NCBI GenBank assembly: GCA_955652545.1
Contig: CATPCA010000315.1
Span: 1-5,363 of the forward strand
DNA: 5,363 bases
From: Candidatus Dormiibacterota bacterium
Lineage (GTDB): Bacteria > Chloroflexota > Dormibacteria > UBA8260
Direction: 5' to 3'
A program made the position numbers and the translations under genes. The notes under the pieces were generated by a model. That model saw only the letters and a list, made by a program, of their open reading frames with translations. It ran no database searches and was not told the origin of the DNA. Below are positions 1 through 5,363 of this stretch, piece by piece (the first letter of the stretch is position 1; every line of letters starts with the position of its first letter).

Positions 1-32
1 ATGGTGGGGTTGTCGTTGCCCGCTCTGTTCAT

Positions 33-71
33 CACCCAGCCAGCAGTGTGCCGCGCTGGGTGTTTCTGTCT
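33..71 (+). terminator. Stem-loop with T-rich tail in the leader
   Basis: The arms CACCCAGC (33-40) and GCTGGGTG (55-62) are perfectly complementary over 8 bp. The 14-base loop contains a further small GCA/TGC pairing (43-45 with 49-51). A T-rich but interrupted stretch follows directly (61-71, TGTTTCTGTCT). This is the shape of a rho-independent terminator, either for an upstream gene outside the window or as an attenuator in the leader of the purine operon. Only 26 bases separate the end of the T-rich stretch from the guaB3 start, too few for a complete separate promoter, so a leader role is possible. The T tract is imperfect and the loop is long, so the call is tentative. Confidence 0.4.
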
Positions 72-87
72 TCGGGAAAGCGCTATC

Positions 88-93
88 GGGAGG
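88..93 (+). promoter_or_regulatory. Ribosome binding site for guaB3
   Basis: GGGAGG lies 4 bases before the ATG at 98. The spacing is on the short side. The reading frame stays open upstream to the window edge, so this site, together with the conserved family N-terminus beginning at that ATG, decides the start. A second in-frame ATG at 125 is preceded by AGGGG (116-120), but starting there would remove the conserved first nine residues. Confidence 0.6.
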
Positions 94-97
94 CCAT

Positions 98-1258
98 ATG
101 GAGATCGAGCTCGGTAGGGGAAAGATGGCGCGGCGCGCCTATGGCTTCGACGAGGTCGCGCTTGTGCCCGGACGGGTGACCATCAATCCCGACGAGATCG
201 ATGTGACCTTCGCGCTGAACGGCTCGACATTCAACATCCCGTTCCTGGCGGCTGCCATGGACGGCGTCGTCGACGTCAAATTCGCTCAGGAGATGGGCCG
301 GCTCGGCGGCGTCGCGGTGCTCAACCTCGACGGCGTGCAGACCCGTTACGAGGACCCGAGCGGCGTCCTCCGCGAGATCGCCGCCTCCAGCCCGCAGGAG
401 ATCAACGTCCTCCTCCAGAGGATCTACTCGGCGCCGGTGCAGGATGGCCTGATCGGCCAGCGCATCGAGGAGATCAAGTCAGCGGGTGTGCCGTGCGCCG
501 TCTCGACGTCGCCGGCGAGAGCGGAGCGCCGCGCCCCGATCGTCCAGGAGGCGGGGGCGGACCTCCTTATCGTGCAGGGCACCGTGCTCACGGCGCGCCA
601 CGTCAGCAAGAGCTACAAGCACCTCTCCTTCAAGGACCTCACCGCCTCGATCGACCTCCCGGTGATCGCCGGCAACTGCGTCGACTACGCGACGGCGCTC
701 GAGCTCATGGACACTGGCGTCAAGGGCCTGCTCGTCGGCGTCGGCCCCGGCGCCGCGTGCACCACGCGTGGCGTGCTCGGGGTTGGCGTTCCCCAGGTGA
801 CCGCCACCGCCGACTGCGCCGCCGCTCGCGACGATCACCTCCGCCGCAGCGGTGAGCGGGTGGCGATCATCACCGACGGCGGCATGCGCCTCGGCGGCGA
901 CGTGGCCAAGGCGTTCGCCAGCGGCGCCGACGCGGTGATGATCGGCTCCATCTTCGCGGCGGCCAAGGAGGCGGCCGGCGCCGGCAACCACTGGGGCATG
1001 GCGACGCCCGACGCCAACCTTCCCCGCGGCACGCGCATCCGCACCGGCACCAAGGGAACGCTCCAGGAGATCCTGTTCGGCCCCGCCCACGTTGACGACG
1101 GGAGCATGAACCTGGTCGGCGCCCTGAAGAGCTCGATGGGTGTGTGCGGAGCGCGCGACATCCGCGACTTCCAACGCACCGAGATGGTCATCGCGCCGTC
1201 GATCAAGACCGAGGGCAAGGTCCAGCAGCGCGAGCAGCGCGTCGGGATGGGGGTTTGA
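98..1258 (+). CDS. guaB3: GuaB3-type IMP dehydrogenase, no CBS domains
   Basis: Predicted to oxidise IMP to XMP with NAD+, the first committed step to GMP, in the cytoplasm. The 386-residue protein is a single (beta/alpha)8 barrel. It lacks the inserted CBS (Bateman) pair of canonical IMPDH, which is about 490 residues. The N-terminus ([20 protein letters not shown], residues 5-24) and the C-terminus ([10 protein letters not shown], 365-374) follow the cyanobacterial GuaB3 pattern as I recall it. The IMPDH loop is intact: [12 protein letters not shown] at 214-225 with the presumed catalytic Cys221. GNC (192-194), the phosphate-site strand ITDGG (258-262) and MIGS (281-284) are also present. 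Mycobacterial GuaB3 proteins, as I remember them, lack this cysteine, so this copy looks like an active enzyme. It is first in the operon, and guaA follows after 8 bases and uses its product. Without CBS domains, allosteric control by purine nucleotides through that module is not expected. The family is clear; the activity is inferred. Confidence 0.93.
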   Translation: MEIELGRGKMARRAYGFDEVALVPGRVTINPDEIDVTFALNGSTFNIPFLAAAMDGVVDVKFAQEMGRLGGVAVLNLDGVQTRYEDPSGVLREIAASSPQEINVLLQRIYSAPVQDGLIGQRIEEIKSAGVPCAVSTSPARAERRAPIVQEAGADLLIVQGTVLTARHVSKSYKHLSFKDLTASIDLPVIAGNCVDYATALELMDTGVKGLLVGVGPGAACTTRGVLGVGVPQVTATADCAAARDDHLRRSGERVAIITDGGMRLGGDVAKAFASGADAVMIGSIFAAAKEAAGAGNHWGMATPDANLPRGTRIRTGTKGTLQEILFGPAHVDDGSMNLVGALKSSMGVCGARDIRDFQRTEMVIAPSIKTEGKVQQREQRVGMGV

Positions 1259-1266
1259 GCCGCGGC

Positions 1267-2853
1267 ATGGCCGTCGCTCCCAAACAGGACTCGATCGCCC
1301 CGGTGGATCCCACCGTTGCCCAGGACACCGTGCTGGTGCTCGACTTCGGCTCCCAGTACTCACAGCTGATCGCGCGGCGAGTTCGCGAGGCCAGGGTGTA
1401 CTGCGAGCTGGTTCCCGGCACCATCAGCGCCGACGAGGTTCGTCGCCGCGCGCCGCGCGGACTCATCTTCAGTGGCGGTCCCGCCTCGGTGTACGACAAC
1501 GGCGCCCCGCTGCCCGATCCAGCTCTGTACGAGCTCGACCTGCCCATCCTCGGCGTCTGCTACGGCATGCAACTGCTCGCCCACCAGCTCGGCGGCGCGG
1601 TCAAGCCGGCGGAGCGCCGCGAGTACGGCCACGCGTCGATCAGCGTCGACGAGCGCACCGGCATCTTTGAGCGGCTGCCCTCGGAGATCGACGTGTGGAT
1701 GTCCCACGGCGACGTCATCACCCAGGTGCCACCGGGATTCCATTCGGTGGCGCACTCGCTCAACTCCCCGTACGCGGCGATCAGCGGGCCCAACGGCCGC
1801 TTCGGCATCCAGTTCCACCCCGAGGTGGTGCACACCCCGCTGGGGCGCGACATCCTGCGCAACTTCCTCATCGACGTCTGCGGCTGCGCGGGCACCTGGG
1901 AGCCGTCGTCGTTCATCGAGATGGCGGTCAACGACATCCGCGCTCGCGTGGGCTCCAAGCGGGTGCTGTGCGCGCTCAGCGGGGGCGTCGATTCCGCCGT
2001 GGCGGCGACGCTGGTGCACCACGCGATCGGCGACCAGCTGACCTGCGTCTTCGTCGACAACGGCCTGCTCCGTCGCGCGGAGGGTGAGCGTGTCGTCGAG
2101 ATCATGAGCCACCAACGCCACATCGACCTGGTGCACGTCGACGCCACCGAGCGCTTCCTCACCGCCCTGGCCGGTGTGACCGACCCTGAGGAGAAGCGGC
2201 GCCGCATCGGCCGCACCTTCATCGAGGTCTTCGACACCCAGGCGCGCCGGCTCGGCGACATCGACTTCCTGGCCCAGGGAACCCTCTATCCCGACGTCAT
2301 CGAGTCGACCTCGCACGACACCCACAACGCCCAGAAGATCAAGACTCACCACAACGTCGGCGGCCTTCCCGAGGACCTGCGCTTCCAACTCGTCGAGCCG
2401 CTGCGCTACCTCTTCAAGGACGAGGTGCGTCAGGTCGGCCTGGCGCTCGGCCTGCCCGAAGACATGGTGTGGCGCCAGCCCTTCCCCGGCCCCGGCCTGG
2501 CCATCCGCATCGTTGGTGAGGTCACCGCGGAGCGGCTCGACACGCTGCGCGCTGCCGACTGGGTGGTCATCGACGAGATCAAGCGCAGCGGCCTCTATCG
2601 CAAGGTCTGGCAGAGCTTCGCCATCCTCACGCCGATCTCGTCGGTCGGCGTGATGGGCGACAACCGCACCTACGCCAACGTCGTCGCCATCCGCATCGTC
2701 GAGTCCGACGACGGCATGACCGCCGACTGGGCGAAGATCCCTTACGACGTGCTCGCCACCATCAGCCGGCGCATCGTCAACGAGGTGGCCGGGGTGAACC
2801 GAGTGGTGTACGACATCTCGAGCAAGCCGCCCTCCACCATCGAGTGGGAATAG
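1267..2853 (+). CDS. guaA: GMP synthase (glutamine-hydrolysing)
   Basis: Converts XMP to GMP using ATP and ammonia released from glutamine. The 528 residues match the usual length of about 525. The class I glutamine amidotransferase domain spans roughly residues 22-205, with nucleophile Cys98 in GVCYG and His184/Glu186 in FHPE completing the triad. The ATP pyrophosphatase domain follows, with its P-loop SGGVDS at 238-243. The C-terminal dimerisation domain includes RQPFPGPGL (403-411) and ends in the typical PPSTIEWE. All key residues are present. The frame is open further upstream inside guaB3, but the ATG at 1267 is the first start after the guaB3 stop and gives a normal length. No strong Shine-Dalgarno site is seen (GGGATGGGGG at 1244-1253 is rather far), which suggests translation coupled to guaB3. 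A GTG at 1303, just before the conserved [13 protein letters not shown], is an alternative start. Confidence 0.97.
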   Translation: MAVAPKQDSIAPVDPTVAQDTVLVLDFGSQYSQLIARRVREARVYCELVPGTISADEVRRRAPRGLIFSGGPASVYDNGAPLPDPALYELDLPILGVCYGMQLLAHQLGGAVKPAERREYGHASISVDERTGIFERLPSEIDVWMSHGDVITQVPPGFHSVAHSLNSPYAAISGPNGRFGIQFHPEVVHTPLGRDILRNFLIDVCGCAGTWEPSSFIEMAVNDIRARVGSKRVLCALSGGVDSAVAATLVHHAIGDQLTCVFVDNGLLRRAEGERVVEIMSHQRHIDLVHVDATERFLTALAGVTDPEEKRRRIGRTFIEVFDTQARRLGDIDFLAQGTLYPDVIESTSHDTHNAQKIKTHHNVGGLPEDLRFQLVEPLRYLFKDEVRQVGLALGLPEDMVWRQPFPGPGLAIRIVGEVTAERLDTLRAADWVVIDEIKRSGLYRKVWQSFAILTPISSVGVMGDNRTYANVVAIRIVESDDGMTADWAKIPYDVLATISRRIVNEVAGVNRVVYDISSKPPSTIEWE

Positions 2854-4142
2854 GCCCGACCCCGCGGCGCATCCTGGTCGCCGGTTCCGGGGCCCGCGAG
2901 CACGCGCTTGCCTGGGCCTGCGCGCGCCGCCATGTCGACCTGCAGGTCACGTGCGCGCCCGGCAACGGCGGCACCGCGAGCTTCGCGACCAACGTCCCCA
3001 TCGCCGCCGACGATCCCCAGGCCGTCGTCCACCTCGCGCGTGAGGTGCACGCCGGGCTGGTCATCGTCGGTCCCGACGCCGCGCTTGCCGCCGGCGTCGC
3101 CGACGCCTGTCGCGAGGCGCGCATCGCCGTGTTCGGTCCCAGCGCCGCCGCCGCGCGCATCGAGAGCAGCAAATCCTTCGCCAAGCAGCTCATGGACACC
3201 GCCGCCATCCCCACCGCGCATTGGGTCGCGGGCGGTGCTGATGACCGCGCCGCGCTGCACGGGTTCATCGACGACCTGGACGGCCGCTGCGTGGTCAAGG
3301 CCGACGGGCTCGCGCTCGGCAAGGGCGTGATCGTGTGCGATGACGCAGCTCAGGCACGCGCCGCCATCGTCGCCTGCCTCGACGAGCATCGCTTCGACAG
3401 TGCCGGCAACACCGTGCTCATCGAGGAGCGGCTGAACGGCGCAGAGGTGAGCGTGCAGGCTCTCGTCGACGGCGGCAACATCCGCTTGCTGCCCCCCGCG
3501 CGCGACTACAAGCGCATCGGGGAAGCCGACACGGGCCCCAACACCGGTGGCATGGGGGCGGTGACGCCGCCGCCCGGGCTCAGCGACGACGTCCTCAGCA
3601 GCGTCGAGCGCGACGTGCTCCGACCCTGCGTCGACGCCCTGGCAGCCGCGGGCACACCGTTCTCCGGCTGCCTCTACGCCGGCCTCATGCTCACCGGCGA
3701 CGGGCCGCGTGTGCTCGAGTTCAACGCGCGCTTCGGCGACCCCGAGACCCAGGTTGTCCTGCCGGTCATCGACGAGGACGCGCTCGAGCTGCTCACCGCC
3801 TGCGCCGTCGGCGGCTTGGGGCGCGGAGCGGTGCGTCGGGGCAGCGAGCCGTCCGCGGTCGGCGTCGTGCTCGCCGCCACCGGCTACCCGGGCACGCCAC
3901 GTCGCGGCGACGTCATCTCCGGGCTGAACACCCTCGACCCCGACATCTTGGCCTTCCACGCCGGGACGCGGCGCAGTGGCGACCGGCTGCTCACCGACGG
4001 CGGGCGAGTCATCACACTTGTCGCCCGCGGCAGCTCAGTGGACGCGGCCAGGCAGCGCGTATACCGGGCGGTCACGTCGGTCCATTTCGACGGCATGCAC
4101 CTTCGTCAGGACATCGGGCTCGATACGACCGCAAACGCATGA
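2844..4142 (+). CDS. purD: Phosphoribosylamine-glycine ligase (GAR synthetase)
   Basis: Joins 5-phosphoribosylamine and glycine with ATP to form GAR, step 2 of de novo purine synthesis. The 432 residues fit the monofunctional bacterial enzyme. The N-terminal domain begins with [15 protein letters not shown] (10-24) and APGNGG (38-43). The ATP-grasp domain starts near SKSFAKQLM (109-117) and contains [11 protein letters not shown] (152-162), [10 protein letters not shown] (231-240) and the metal/ATP motif [13 protein letters not shown] (291-303). The C-terminal domain ends near 425. The start is a GTG inside the end of guaA, overlapping it by 10 bases. No other ATG, GTG or TTG lies before the conserved N-terminus, and the tight overlap points to translational coupling. 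One mild oddity is GPDAALAAG at 76-84, where the family usually has proline (GPE/DxPLxxG). The other motifs are intact, so I expect an active enzyme. Confidence 0.96.
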   Translation: MGIGPTPRRILVAGSGAREHALAWACARRHVDLQVTCAPGNGGTASFATNVPIAADDPQAVVHLAREVHAGLVIVGPDAALAAGVADACREARIAVFGPSAAAARIESSKSFAKQLMDTAAIPTAHWVAGGADDRAALHGFIDDLDGRCVVKADGLALGKGVIVCDDAAQARAAIVACLDEHRFDSAGNTVLIEERLNGAEVSVQALVDGGNIRLLPPARDYKRIGEADTGPNTGGMGAVTPPPGLSDDVLSSVERDVLRPCVDALAAAGTPFSGCLYAGLMLTGDGPRVLEFNARFGDPETQVVLPVIDEDALELLTACAVGGLGRGAVRRGSEPSAVGVVLAATGYPGTPRRGDVISGLNTLDPDILAFHAGTRRSGDRLLTDGGRVITLVARGSSVDAARQRVYRAVTSVHFDGMHLRQDIGLDTTANA

Positions 4143-4152
4143 CACGCAGGGC

Positions 4153-4158
4153 AGGAGA
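4153..4158 (+). promoter_or_regulatory. Ribosome binding site for purE
   Basis: AGGAGA lies in the 19-base gap after purD, with three bases before the ATG at 4162 (four from AGGAG). The purE frame is open well upstream into purD, so this site fixes the start at 4162 and gives the conserved short N-terminus of PurE. Confidence 0.8.
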
Positions 4159-4161
4159 GAC

Positions 4162-4656
4162 ATGAGCGGCACACTGATGGTGGGCATCGTGGTCGGCAGC
4201 GAGTCCGACCTCGACGTGATGAACAAATGCACCCACGTGCTCGACGGATACGGCATCGGCTGGGAGATCGGCGTGATGTCGGCGCACCGCTCTGGTGACG
4301 TGGTGCGCAGCTACGCACAGCAGGCCAGCAAGCGCGGCCTGCGCGTCCTCATCGGCGCCGCCGGCGCTGCCGCCCACCTGCCCGGCGTGCTGGCATCGAT
4401 CACCACGCTGCCGGTCATCGGTGTGCCGCTTGCCGCCACGCCGCTGAGCGGGTTCGACTCGCTGCTCAGCATCGTCCAGATGCCGCCGGGAATCCCTGTC
4501 GCGACGGTCGCCGTCGGCGACATGGGTGCCCGCAACGCCGCGCATCTCGCCGCCGAGATCATCGCGCTCTCCGATGACGACGTCGCCCAGGCGGTCGCGG
4601 AGCATCGCGCCACGATGCGCGACACCGCACGTCCGCCCGAGGGTTTCATCCCGTGA
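4162..4656 (+). CDS. purE: N5-CAIR mutase, class I PurE
   Basis: Predicted to rearrange N5-carboxyaminoimidazole ribonucleotide to CAIR in de novo purine synthesis, as a soluble octamer of the class I type. The 164 residues match the usual length of about 160-170. Visible motifs are VGSESD (11-16), SAHR (40-43) carrying the substrate-site residues, the loop [11 protein letters not shown] (65-75) with the conserved His72, and [22 protein letters not shown] (95-116). The histidine and SAHR favour class I (bacterial mutase) over class II (direct carboxylase). Two local changes stand out: SAHR is followed by SG instead of the usual TP, and the GAGGAAHLPG loop has alanines at two glycine positions. 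Class I PurE needs PurK to supply N5-CAIR, and no purK lies next to it here. It follows purD by 19 bases and overlaps the next gene by 4. The family is secure; the effect of the substitutions is unknown. Confidence 0.94.
   Translation: MSGTLMVGIVVGSESDLDVMNKCTHVLDGYGIGWEIGVMSAHRSGDVVRSYAQQASKRGLRVLIGAAGAAAHLPGVLASITTLPVIGVPLAATPLSGFDSLLSIVQMPPGIPVATVAVGDMGARNAAHLAAEIIALSDDDVAQAVAEHRATMRDTARPPEGFIP
4639..4643 (+). promoter_or_regulatory. Ribosome binding site for the Rid-family gene
   Basis: GAGGG inside the last codons of purE ends 9 bases before the GTG at 4653, a normal spacing. It supports this GTG as the start and the GTGA overlap with the purE stop. Confidence 0.6.
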
Positions 4657-5033
4657 GGGACCGCACCCGGATCTCGTCGGGGTCGCCGTATGAGCCGCGC
4701 ATCGGCTTCAGCCGCGCGATAGCCGTCGACGATCGCGTCCTCGTCTCCGGAACGGCGCCCGTGTGGCCCGACGGCAGCTGTGATCCCGACCCCGGAGTGC
4801 AGGCACGGCGCTGTCTGCGGATCATCGAAGACGCGCTCATCGACGCGGGCGCCTCGATGAGCCAGGTGGTGCGCACGCGCATGTACCTCGTCGATCCCGC
4901 TGACGCTGACGCCGTCGGCCGCGCCCATGGCGAGGTCTTCGCTGAGACCCGGCCGGCGGCGACGATGGTCGTCGTCAAGGCCCTGCTCGACGAGCGCTGG
5001 AAGGTGGAGATCGAGGCCGAAGCGGCGCGCTGA
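4653..5033 (+). CDS. RidA/YjgF-family protein lacking the catalytic arginine
   Basis: A 126-residue protein covering the full Rid/YjgF/UK114 fold, which normally forms a trimer with clefts between subunits. Recognisable parts are [19 protein letters not shown] (19-37), the helix [19 protein letters not shown] (50-68), [10 protein letters not shown] (72-81) and the closing strand VEIEAEA (118-124). RidA proteins deaminate reactive 2-aminoacrylate-type imines using an arginine in a PARS/T-like motif. Here the matching segment is RPAATMVVV (100-108), with alanine in that place. This resembles the RPATTMVEV-type Rid subgroups, which are thought to lack the classical deaminase activity. The gene starts with GTG and overlaps the purE stop as GTGA, so it is very likely co-transcribed and translationally coupled with the purine genes. 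A role in clearing a side product or in regulation is conceivable (YabJ lies beside purR in Bacillus subtilis), but the substrate cannot be told from the sequence. Confidence 0.88.
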   Translation: MRDRTRISSGSPYEPRIGFSRAIAVDDRVLVSGTAPVWPDGSCDPDPGVQARRCLRIIEDALIDAGASMSQVVRTRMYLVDPADADAVGRAHGEVFAETRPAATMVVVKALLDERWKVEIEAEAAR

Positions 5034-5044
5034 CTCTCCGCGAG

Positions 5045-5073
5045 CGGACAGGATGCGCATCCCTCGGTAGAAT
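5045..5073 (+). promoter_or_regulatory. Candidate sigma-70-type promoter
   Basis: CGGACA (5045-5050, 4 of 6 matches to TTGACA), a 17-base spacer, then TAGAAT (5068-5073, 5 of 6 matches to TATAAT). It lies just after the stop of the Rid-family gene. The expected transcription start, about 7-9 bases downstream, falls at 5080-5082, essentially on the ATG of the next small frame, so the transcript would be leaderless or nearly so. The -10 also fits the TANNNT pattern common before leaderless genes in actinobacteria. The assignment rests on pattern only. Confidence 0.5.
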
Positions 5074-5081
5074 CCGCTCCG

Positions 5082-5210
5082 ATGCGCTGGGTCCTCTGTC
5101 CCCGCTGCGGCGGCCGCCGCGTCCTACCGCTGACTGTCGCGCGGCTGTCCGGTCGCGATGAGCCCGTGCGTATGGCGCATGGGGGGCGATTGATCGAGTC
5201 GTCCCTCTAG
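5082..5210 (+). CDS. Small CPRCGG protein, possibly from a leaderless transcript
   Basis: A 42-residue frame starting [13 protein letters not shown] and ending IESSL. I do not recognise it. The CPRCGG knuckle at residues 6-11 is typical of half of a zinc ribbon, but no second CxxC pair follows, so one protein could bind zinc only as a dimer or not at all. The middle is basic and carries no membrane segment or signal peptide. There is no Shine-Dalgarno site. Instead a -10-like TAGAAT lies 8 bases before the ATG, which suits leaderless translation. A hairpin follows the stop at once (5213-5233). It could be a genuine small gene, the remnant of a longer zinc-ribbon protein, or chance. The promoter placement and the N-terminal CPRCGG are the only support. 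Confidence 0.4.
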   Translation: MRWVLCPRCGGRRVLPLTVARLSGRDEPVRMAHGGRLIESSL

Positions 5211-5212
5211 AG

Positions 5213-5233
5213 CCCGCGTTCGGAAACGCAGGG
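5213..5233 (+). terminator. Hairpin after the small frame, weak terminator candidate
   Basis: CCCGCGTT (5213-5220) pairs with AACGC (5225-5229) and GGG (5231-5233), giving 8 bp with one bulged A at 5230 and a CGGA loop. It begins two bases after the TAG of the small frame. No run of T follows (ATTAG), so intrinsic termination would be weak. It may instead be a processing or stability element. Confidence 0.3.
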
Positions 5234-5245
5234 ATTAGACGCGGC

Positions 5246-5264
5246 CGATCGGTTGACCAGATCG
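5246..5264 (+). repeat. Second imperfect hairpin
   Basis: CGATCGG (5246-5252) pairs with CC (5257-5258) and GATCG (5260-5264) around a TTGA loop, with one bulged A at 5259. The form resembles the preceding hairpin: 7-8 bp, a four-base loop and one A bulge in the 3' arm. Function unknown; it could be part of a structured leader or arise by chance in GC-rich DNA. Confidence 0.3.
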
Positions 5265-5339
5265 CAACGATCTTCAGTCCGTGTGATGCGCGCGAGAAGC
5301 CCCCCTTTTGAGGGAATGCATACTAGACTGCGGCGACAT

Positions 5340-5358
5340 ACAAGTTGCAGCAACTTGT
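5340..5358. promoter_or_regulatory. Perfect 19-bp palindrome, likely operator
   Basis: ACAAGTTGC and GCAACTTGT are perfect inverted 9-bp arms around a single A (5349). The length and symmetry suit a dimeric helix-turn-helix repressor of the MarR, TetR or similar kind; I cannot assign the family. It lies in a lower-GC non-coding stretch, 10 bases after TAGACT (5324-5329), which has four of six matches to a -10 box but no convincing -35. A repressor bound here would cover the transcription start of a gene to the right of the window. A tight hairpin in RNA with a 1-base centre is sterically unlikely at full length, which favours a DNA site. Confidence 0.5.
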
Positions 5359-5363
5359 CCCCC

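Noticed and set aside
1..117. A 38-codon frame from the ATG at position 1 to the TAG at 115-117
   Set aside because: It runs through the leader hairpin and overlaps the guaB3 start, and its protein has no recognisable feature. It could be the tail of an upstream gene, but this cannot be judged from here.
479..1363. Long open frame of 294 codons on the minus strand opposite guaB3
   Set aside because: It mirrors the codon pattern of the GC-rich gene on the other strand, has low-complexity Arg/Ala/Gly-rich content, and resembles no family I know.
1360..2388. Minus-strand open frame of 342 codons opposite guaA
   Set aside because: Antisense shadow of a fully conserved guaA; composition is typical of reverse-frame GC-rich sequence.
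2742..3959. Minus-strand open frame of 405 codons opposite the guaA end and purD
   Set aside because: It spans two conserved genes on the + strand, with no domain or start signal of its own.
5253..5287. A promoter formed by TTGACC (5253-5258) and TGTGAT (5282-5287)
   Set aside because: The spacer is 23 bases, too long for a sigma-70 promoter, and the -35-like box lies in the loop of a hairpin.
5286..5363. An open frame from the ATG at 5286 to the window edge (26 codons)
   Set aside because: No ribosome binding site, lower GC than the true genes, and it would run through the palindrome at 5340-5358. It could be revisited with more sequence to the right.
5211..5363. A tRNA or known riboswitch in the tail region
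   Set aside because: I found no cloverleaf or T-loop consensus in a proper stem on either strand, and no riboswitch core motif that I recognise.

Overview
The window is high-GC bacterial DNA. By hand count, 44 of 60 bases are G or C at 3481-3540, dropping to 35 of 60 at 5221-5280 in the non-coding tail. All five confident genes are on the + strand and are packed almost without gaps, as in one operon. The source is probably a bacterium of the Actinomycetota / Chloroflexota / Dormibacterota kind. The reasons are the GC content, the use of GTG starts, a GuaB3-type IMP dehydrogenase (known from actinobacteria, cyanobacteria and some Chloroflexota-like lineages) and a possible leaderless gene near the end. 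The phylum is inference, not proof.

Layout: 1-97 is a leader that holds a GC-rich stem-loop followed by a T-rich stretch. Next come guaB3 (98-1258), guaA (1267-2853), purD (2844-4142), purE (4162-4656) and a Rid/YjgF-family gene (4653-5033). The junctions are an 8-base gap (guaB3/guaA), a 10-base overlap (guaA/purD, GTG start), a 19-base gap with a good Shine-Dalgarno site (purD/purE), and a 4-base GTGA overlap (purE/rid). At 5034-5081 there is a plausible sigma-70-like promoter, and at 5082-5210 a 42-codon reading frame with a CPRCGG motif and almost no leader. The last 153 bases (5211-5363) hold two imperfect hairpins and, at the very edge, a perfect 19-base palindrome that looks like an operator for a gene outside the window.

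The genes work together in purine nucleotide synthesis. PurD makes GAR (step 2 of the de novo route) and PurE makes CAIR (carboxylation step). IMP, the end product of that route, is oxidised to XMP by GuaB3 and aminated to GMP by GuaA. The Rid-family protein may be a housekeeping partner that handles reactive intermediates, but it lacks the arginine that defines the active imine deaminases. No purK lies beside purE, and the remaining pur genes must be elsewhere.

The core is ordinary metabolism and I see no clear undescribed system. The points most worth a second look are the GuaB3 that keeps the catalytic cysteine but lacks CBS domains, the substitutions in PurE, the leaderless small CPRCGG frame, and the palindrome at the right edge.
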